DNA of 64,000 bases from Rummeliibacillus stabekisii (GTDB taxonomy: Bacteria; Bacillota; Bacilli; Bacillales_A; Planococcaceae). Made by a program: the position numbers and the translations under genes. Where the stretch lies: positions 930,001 to 994,000 of the forward strand of contig NZ_BJVD01000001.1 of NCBI RefSeq assembly GCF_007988965.1, written 5' to 3'. Position 1 is the first letter of the stretch; the number at the start of each line of letters is the position of its first letter. Shown here piece by piece: positions 59,077 to 64,000 of the stretch. The notes under the pieces are model-generated. The model ran no database searches. It had not been told where the DNA came from and was given only the letters and a program-made list of their open reading frames with translations.

Positions 59077-59886
59077 ATGGCACAACAACATTTAATTGTT
59101 TTAGATTTAGATGGAACCCTATTAACTGATGAAAAAGTGATTTCTGATAAAACAAAGGCCACATTGCAAAAAGCTAGAGAGGCCGGACATGAAGTCATGA
59201 TTGCAACAGGAAGGCCCTATCGTGCAAGTAAATTGTTCTATCATGAACTAGGTTTGCACACACCCATCGTCAATTTCAATGGTGCATTTGTACATCATCC
59301 TCTAGACCAAAACTGGAAGACAGTACATAAGCCGATTGACTTAAAAGTTGTACAAGAAGTCGTAGAGTCATTAAACAGAGAGCAGTTTGAAAATTTAATT
59401 GCCGAAGTCATGGATGACGTGTATGTACAATACCATGATGAGAAGCTATTAAATATATTTAGTATGGGTGACCCGAAAGTAACGACGGGAGACTTGCATC
59501 AATATCTAAAAGACAACCCAACAAGTTTGTTAATTCAAGCGAAAGAAAGCAGCGTGCCGAGCATTCGTCAATACCTGGCAGACACGAAAGCCGAATTGAT
59601 TGATCATAGGCGTTGGGGAGATCCTTTCCCGGTCATAGAAATCGTACGTCATGGCTTGAATAAAGCTGTCGGCCTCTCTCATGTAGCGAAAGACCTGGGC
59701 ATTCCTCGCGACCGCATTATTGCTTTTGGCGATGAGGACAATGACCTTGAAATGATTGAATATGCAGGTGTAGGCGTAGCAATGGGCAATGGCATTAGCC
59801 AACTTAAAAATATTGCGAATGAAGTAACAACAACCAACAACGAAGACGGAATTGCTGAATTCCTTATTGATCGTCTTCATATATAG
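59077..59886 (+). CDS. yitU: Cof-type HAD phosphatase YitU
   Basis: HAD subfamily IIB phosphatase, 269 residues. Motif I LDLDGTLLTD, motif II ATGRPY, motif III FGDEDNDLEMIEYAG and a large C2 cap between. In B. subtilis YitU is among the phosphatases credited with FMN precursor dephosphorylation. The start behind AAGGAGTT was preferred; fifteen upstream residues were dropped. The degV gene follows by 25 bases. Confidence 0.9.
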   Translation: MAQQHLIVLDLDGTLLTDEKVISDKTKATLQKAREAGHEVMIATGRPYRASKLFYHELGLHTPIVNFNGAFVHHPLDQNWKTVHKPIDLKVVQEVVESLNREQFENLIAEVMDDVYVQYHDEKLLNIFSMGDPKVTTGDLHQYLKDNPTSLLIQAKESSVPSIRQYLADTKAELIDHRRWGDPFPVIEIVRHGLNKAVGLSHVAKDLGIPRDRIIAFGDEDNDLEMIEYAGVGVAMGNGISQLKNIANEVTTTNNEDGIAEFLIDRLHI

Positions 59887-59911
59887 AGAATAGAATACAG
59901 GGGGTTTTAAA

Positions 59912-60769
59912 ATGAGAATTTACGCAGATAGCGCATCTGATTTGCCAAAGTCTTTTTATGAACAAGAGGATGTTACACTCATCCCACTTCGCGTTCATCT
60001 AAAAGGAAAAGAATATGATGACATCATTGGCGTCGACATGGATGAGGTGTATCAAGCCATCCGGGATGGAGAATCATTAAAAACCTCGCAAGCTTCACCC
60101 GAACGTTTTTTGAAGGAATTTAACGCTTTAGGTCAATCCGGAGAAGAAGGAATCTACATTGCTTTCTCATCTGAACTTTCGGGAACCTACAATACTGCCG
60201 TCATGATGGCGCAGCAGGCAAAAGAAAATTACCCGGATTTAAAGCTAACTATTATTGATACAAAATGTGCCTCTCTTGGTTACGGACTAATCGTTAAAGA
60301 AGCTGCCCGCATGAAGAATGAAGGCAAATCTTACGATGAAGTGACGGAAAGAGCGCGATTTAACGCACTCCATATGGAGCATTTATTTACAGTAGATGAT
60401 TTAGATTATCTTGCAAAGGGTGGCAGACTCTCCAAAGCGAGTGCTTTTATCGGTGGCCTTTTGAGCATTAAACCTGTTTTAGATGTAGAAGATGGAAAAT
60501 TGGTGCCTATCGAAAAATATAGAGGGCGCAAAAAAGTATTTAAACGCCTGATAGAGTTAATGAAAGAACGAGGCGACTCACTTTCTGAACAAGTGATTGC
60601 CATTAGCCACAGCGATGACCTCGCTGCAGCAGAGGAAATGAAAGCTTTGATTGAGGAGAATTTCCATCCTAAAGCAGTAGAAATTCATTTAATCGGATCC
60701 GTCATTGCGGCACATACAGGGACAGGTACTATTTCTGTCTTCTTCTTAAATCAGCTGCCCGAAAAATAA
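59912..60769 (+). CDS. DegV family fatty-acid-binding protein
   Basis: A 285-residue DegV protein (YitS-like) that binds a fatty acid, probably for the FakA kinase system. Typical segments: YADSASDLP at the start, TSQASPERF, SSELSGTYNTA and TVDDLDYLAKGGRLSK. Follows yitU by 25 bases and is likely co-transcribed. Confidence 0.92.
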   Translation: MRIYADSASDLPKSFYEQEDVTLIPLRVHLKGKEYDDIIGVDMDEVYQAIRDGESLKTSQASPERFLKEFNALGQSGEEGIYIAFSSELSGTYNTAVMMAQQAKENYPDLKLTIIDTKCASLGYGLIVKEAARMKNEGKSYDEVTERARFNALHMEHLFTVDDLDYLAKGGRLSKASAFIGGLLSIKPVLDVEDGKLVPIEKYRGRKKVFKRLIELMKERGDSLSEQVIAISHSDDLAAAEEMKALIEENFHPKAVEIHLIGSVIAAHTGTGTISVFFLNQLPEK

Positions 60770-60777
60770 AAGAATAC

Positions 60778-60821
60778 AAAAAAAGCTCTTTCTTATCTTT
60801 TCGATAAGAAGAGCTTTTATT
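60778..60821. terminator. Terminator between degV and the amylase-like gene
   Basis: AAAAGCTCTTTCTTATC pairs with GATAAGAAGAGCTTTT; A and T runs on both sides. Confidence 0.85.
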
Positions 60822-62288
60822 TTATGCTTTTTTCCCTCTACGTCCTCTACGAAGCAACAAAACAATGAAGGTAATAAAGATGACATACACAAGTCCTAGC
60901 GCTATCATATAAGGAATATTAATTCCCTTATGGTCAGTAACTTGGTAAAACTCAACAAGTTCACGGTCTAAAACAATGTTGTATTTTTCATCTTCTTTTT
61001 GTTGGCGCACAATATCTTTTTCAAAGATGCCGTGCAGTTCCTTATTATTACCAATCACAGATGGATCCAAAACATATCTCTTTGTTTTATCTGTATTATT
61101 GACAACTATAATCCATTTTTCTTTTCCAGAGTAGCGCTCATATACGATTAAACCATCTTTATTTTCTAACAGCTTAAATTTCCCTGTACGCAATGCCTCC
61201 GATTTGTTTCTAACTGATTGAAGATCTTCAATATAGGAAATAATATCATCTTTTGTACGGAAATCCATTGGCGCATGTGATTCATCTGTAGTCACACCAT
61301 TTTGCGCGATTTCAGTACCATATGAAACAATCGGCACACCAGGCAATGTCATGATTGCTCCCAGTGCAACTTTAATCCGTGTAGGCGGGAACATGTTTTC
61401 TTCAGCAGATGCATGTGTAAAGCGAGCACTATATAAATCATCAAGCATTAGTGCAACAGGCTTTTGCGAGGTATCGTTAATACTATTACCTAATGGCTTC
61501 TCTAGCTGTGAAGAGTCTTGATCCACATTCTTAAAGATGGATTGGTATGTATCAATCGTATGTTTGTTTACTTTCAAATCAAAATCAGCATCGCTTGGCT
61601 CATTTGTAATCACATACAAATTTTTATTTTTTTGTTTAAGCGCTGTAATCATCTTATTGAGAAATGCAGTGTCTGCTTTGCCAAGCTCCGTTAATCGGAT
61701 TCCATCCACTTTATACTTACCTACAAAATCTACTGCTGCCTGTATTAATGCGTCTTGTACAGCAGGATTGGATGTCTTCCAATTGATGCGGTCAGAATTT
61801 GCTAGCTCGTACCAGTCTTGATGGCCTTTTTCTAATACCCATGCATGATTTTTACTTACATTGTTAATCGGAAAATCTACCATCGTTTTAATATGGTTTT
61901 TATGCAAAGTTCCAATTAATGATGAAAATTCTTTGCCTGTACCGAAATGGCGCTCAATTTTATTGTAATCTACAACGGCTTGTCCATCATATGTTTCGGA
62001 TGAAAAAACAGAACCTAATGAAAGCATGGTAAAACCTAAATCTTGAAAATATGAAAGCTTAGTAGCGATCCCATCAAAGTCTCCACCATGAAAAGCTTTT
62101 GGATCTTTTGCATTAATATTATAATCATTCTCTACATTTTTATCGAAAAATCGGTCTATTAATACATCATAAATACTTTCATTTTGAATTTGGGGTGTCT
62201 CTTCTTTCGCAGATACTGCCGGGGCTGTGCCAATTGCCGTGGCCAGCAATATGGATGCAACTGCAGTACTAATCCATTTTACATTCAA
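60822..62288 (-). CDS. Membrane-anchored GH13 alpha-amylase-like protein, probably inactive
   Basis: A 488-residue exported protein: signal peptide (1-27, cut after AVSA), GH13-like barrel (about 38-360), C-terminal beta domain, one membrane helix (458-479) and a basic tail. Fold markers such as FHGGDFDGI, DYNKIERHFGT and LPGVPIVSYGTEI are clear. Catalytic regions are degenerate: region II reads DGIRLT with Thr200 where the nucleophilic Asp belongs; Asn143 and Asp283 stand near the usual His sites; Glu230 may remain. The TTG start lies seven bases after AGGAGGA; a longer frame lacks sense. Confidence 0.82.
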   Translation of the reverse strand: MNVKWISTAVASILLATAIGTAPAVSAKEETPQIQNESIYDVLIDRFFDKNVENDYNINAKDPKAFHGGDFDGIATKLSYFQDLGFTMLSLGSVFSSETYDGQAVVDYNKIERHFGTGKEFSSLIGTLHKNHIKTMVDFPINNVSKNHAWVLEKGHQDWYELANSDRINWKTSNPAVQDALIQAAVDFVGKYKVDGIRLTELGKADTAFLNKMITALKQKNKNLYVITNEPSDADFDLKVNKHTIDTYQSIFKNVDQDSSQLEKPLGNSINDTSQKPVALMLDDLYSARFTHASAEENMFPPTRIKVALGAIMTLPGVPIVSYGTEIAQNGVTTDESHAPMDFRTKDDIISYIEDLQSVRNKSEALRTGKFKLLENKDGLIVYERYSGKEKWIIVVNNTDKTKRYVLDPSVIGNNKELHGIFEKDIVRQQKEDEKYNIVLDRELVEFYQVTDHKGINIPYMIALGLVYVIFITFIVLLLRRGRRGKKA

Positions 62289-62419
62289 CTCGAAGTCCTC
62301 CTCTATAGAACTGTCCAACATAATTTTAACAAACGAATAACAATCTCTCCATACGTACTTGCAAAAAAAATGTAATCCTTCTGTAATTTCAACAAAGTTG
62401 TGAATGTCCTTTGACAGAA

Positions 62420-62450
62420 AAAAACACACATTCTTACAGAATGTGTGCTT
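62420..62450 (-). terminator. Terminator of yisL
   Basis: CACACATTCT/AGAATGTGTG with three-base loop and T run on the minus strand. Confidence 0.8.
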
Positions 62451-62464
62451 TAATCTACTGCCTT

Positions 62465-62821
62465 TTAGATATGAAGGAAACCTAATGGCAAATGTGCTCC
62501 CATATATACAGTGAATACAAGGAAGATAATAAAGAGCGCCCAAAGTACGCCTGTAGATTTTGATTTTTGTTTGCGAACTAGGACCATTTCCATCATGCCG
62601 ATTACAAGTAATCCGCCCAATAGTTTTAATCCGTATTCCATTGCCATAGGGCCTGCCATTTGATCACTAAATACTATGCCACCAGAAATAATGATTAAAA
62701 TGTAGAATACACGTAAAATCATATGTGTGATTTTTTGGCCTTTAGAGCCGTTTTGCATCATAACAGCTACGAAGAATAAAATGACTGCTATAATAACCGA
62801 TGTAAAATGTAAGTGTATCAT
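62465..62821 (-). CDS. yisL: DUF1516 family membrane protein YisL
   Basis: A 118-residue protein with four membrane helices, matching the YisL (UPF0344/DUF1516) family in size, hydrophobic pattern and position next to yisK. Function unknown. GGGGG lies ten bases before the ATG. Confidence 0.85.
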   Translation of the reverse strand: MIHLHFTSVIIAVILFFVAVMMQNGSKGQKITHMILRVFYILIIISGGIVFSDQMAGPMAMEYGLKLLGGLLVIGMMEMVLVRKQKSKSTGVLWALFIIFLVFTVYMGAHLPLGFLHI

Positions 62822-62891
62822 TTCGTATTTTCCCCCAAATAGTTATTGTCTTATTTATCCTACCAAATTTGTTATGTACTATACAAATTTT

Positions 62892-62921
62892 AGACCGATG
62901 GATAATAGATTCCATCGGTCT
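62892..62921. terminator. Hairpin between yisK and yisL
   Basis: AGACCGATGG/CCATCGGTCT perfect stem; the T-rich tail is only moderate, so termination strength is uncertain. Confidence 0.45.
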
Positions 62922-62986
62922 TATTCTTAATTCTGACATAATTATTTCAATAATGTAGATTAAAAGGGCTACACATGTCAGCTTCG

Positions 62987-63889
62987 TTATTCAAAACTGT
63001 TTACCAAAGTGCCGATTCCTTCGATTGATACTTTCACCACATCTCCTGCTTTCAGGTATTGCGGCGGATTCATACCCTTACCGACGCCTGCAGGAGTGCC
63101 AGTCAAAATAACATCTCCAGGTTCTAACGTTACTAATCTAGAAATCTCTACTATTAAATCTTCAACAGTGTGCATCATATCTAGGGTTGTACCATTTTGA
63201 CGTACTTCGTCATTTACCTTTGTCACAACAGTTAAATTCTGCGGATTAGGTAATTCATCTTTCGTCACCAAATAAGGTCCCATTGGGCAAGAGCCATCTA
63301 AACTTTTGCCTAAGAAAAATTGCTTATGTTTTCCCTGTAAATCTCGTGCAGTAATGTCATTGGCAATCGTATAGCCAAACACATAATCAAAGGCTAGGTT
63401 TTTCGGTATGTCTTTTCCCTTTTTGCCAATCACAACAGCTAGTTCACCTTCATAATCCAATTGAGATGTTACATTTGCATGTATAGGCAAAGTTTGTTCG
63501 TCAGCAGCAATAGCTGTCGGCGCTTTTGTAAATACGACAATATCCTCAGGAGCTTCTGCTGCACCCATTTCTTTTGCATGCTCATTATAATTTTTGCCAA
63601 CGCAAATAATATTTTTAGTAGTACGCGGTATAGGCGCCAACCACTCAATATCATTAAAGCTATATTTAAAGTGAGCTGGGTTCTCTGATTCTTCAGCAGC
63701 TCTTACTAGTTTGCGTGTTTGCTCCACAAATTCAAAGCCATTCGTCATGCCTTCTACTATTGTTTTAGCATACGAAGGCAGAACTTGTAGCTCTTCCTGA
63801 ATCGCAAGTACATCCCAAACTGCTTCTTCTTTTTTCACCTTTGGACCAAAGCCCAATTGATCATTATAACGAAAAGAAAGAATTTTCAT
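62987..63889 (-). CDS. yisK: Fumarylacetoacetate hydrolase family protein YisK
   Basis: A 300-residue FAH-fold enzyme. The metal-binding Glu/Asp residues fall in LDYEGELAVVIGKKG and the fold signatures GKNYNEHAKEMG and ILTGTPAGVG are clear. B. subtilis YisK is reported as an oxaloacetate decarboxylase that interacts with the cell-shape protein Mbl. The start MKILSFRYND follows AAGGAG at ten bases; ten upstream residues were dropped. Adjacent to yisL as in Bacillus. Confidence 0.9.
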   Translation of the reverse strand: MKILSFRYNDQLGFGPKVKKEEAVWDVLAIQEELQVLPSYAKTIVEGMTNGFEFVEQTRKLVRAAEESENPAHFKYSFNDIEWLAPIPRTTKNIICVGKNYNEHAKEMGAAEAPEDIVVFTKAPTAIAADEQTLPIHANVTSQLDYEGELAVVIGKKGKDIPKNLAFDYVFGYTIANDITARDLQGKHKQFFLGKSLDGSCPMGPYLVTKDELPNPQNLTVVTKVNDEVRQNGTTLDMMHTVEDLIVEISRLVTLEPGDVILTGTPAGVGKGMNPPQYLKAGDVVKVSIEGIGTLVNSFE

Positions 63890-63930
63890 AAATGTAGCAC
63901 TCCTTTTTTTACCCATCATACAACATTTAC

Positions 63931-64000
63931 TTAAATATTTCCTCTTTTTTCGCTAATCTTTCCATACGTAATACGTTTCCATAGACTTTCTAGTGGTCCT
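63931..64000 (-). CDS. DUF418 family membrane protein, C-terminal fragment
   Basis: The last 22 codons of a gene that enters from the right edge: GPLESLWKRITYGKISEKRG near the end, followed by a TAA stop. The pattern GPLE-x-LW-x3-TYG is the characteristic C-terminus of DUF418 multi-pass membrane proteins. Only this tail is visible, so the call rests on the motif. Confidence 0.65.
   Translation of the reverse strand, partial: GPLESLWKRITYGKISEKRGNI

Noticed and set aside
62289-62543. 85-residue N-terminal extension of the amylase-like protein
   Set aside because: Would place a signal peptide in the middle of the protein; the TTG with AGGAGGA directly before the signal peptide is the better start.

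Overview
The window is a low-GC Bacillota chromosome segment from an endospore former. It carries spore coat (CotY/CotZ, CotO), SpoVA, SpoVIF and YjcZ genes and shows long conserved gene order with the yis/yit, yjb and yjc regions of Bacillus. Several features point towards the Planococcaceae (Lysinibacillus/Rummeliibacillus type) rather than Bacillus proper: prfC and murE are adjacent as in staphylococci, MurE reads DDPR instead of the DNPR motif of diaminopimelate enzymes, and the purine operon lacks purB. I saw no tRNA, rRNA, CRISPR array, prophage or insertion sequence.

Layout. 1-4.7 kb: start of a TerC/YkoY gene under a yybP-ykoY (manganese) riboswitch, then prfC, murE and an M42 peptidase. 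4.8-11.8 kb: orphan PAS histidine kinase, Nudix hydrolase, lipoprotein, aldehyde dehydrogenase, a 50-codon gene and a YhgE/Pip exporter. 11.9-13.8 kb: an orphan structured-RNA candidate and the pit phosphate transport pair. 14.0-25.8 kb: purEKCSQLFMNHD read leftwards behind PurR boxes and a guanine riboswitch. 25.9-26.3 kb: three tandem copies of an intergenic palindromic repeat with relatives at 37.5-37.8 and 58.9 kb.

26.4-35.9 kb: small-enzyme genes (yjcF/G/H, pgpA, a nuclease lipoprotein), then a sporulation block: spoVIF, yjcZ, a lipoprotein-spoVAC-spoVAD-spoVAEb operon behind a sigma-G promoter, two cotY/Z paralogues with sigma-K-like boxes, and cotO. 36-48.8 kb: mgtE, then the yjb block: pseudouridine synthase, NAD kinase, RelQ, UPF0738, YjbK, lytic transglycosylase, truncated haemoglobin, SpxH, the sRNA RoxS/RsaE, PepF, CoiA, MecA and Spx. 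This groups the Spx-MecA-ClpXP stress axis with a redox sRNA. 49-57 kb: T-box-trpS, fabF, fabH under a FapR operator, a DUF2929 gene with a structured leader, an N-domain-less ClpB under CtsR operators, and Fnr. 56.8-64 kb: YitW, YitV, two HAD phosphatases, DegV, a membrane-anchored amylase-like protein without its catalytic aspartate, YisL, YisK and the tail of a DUF418 gene.

Many start codons were moved from the longest reading frame to one preceded by a good ribosome binding site; each case is noted. The points most worth a second look are RoxS and its upstream structured segment, the four-hairpin RNA at 12.0 kb, the structured leader at 53.3 kb, the degenerate amylase, the truncated ClpB, the spoVA2-like operon and the tandem repeat array.
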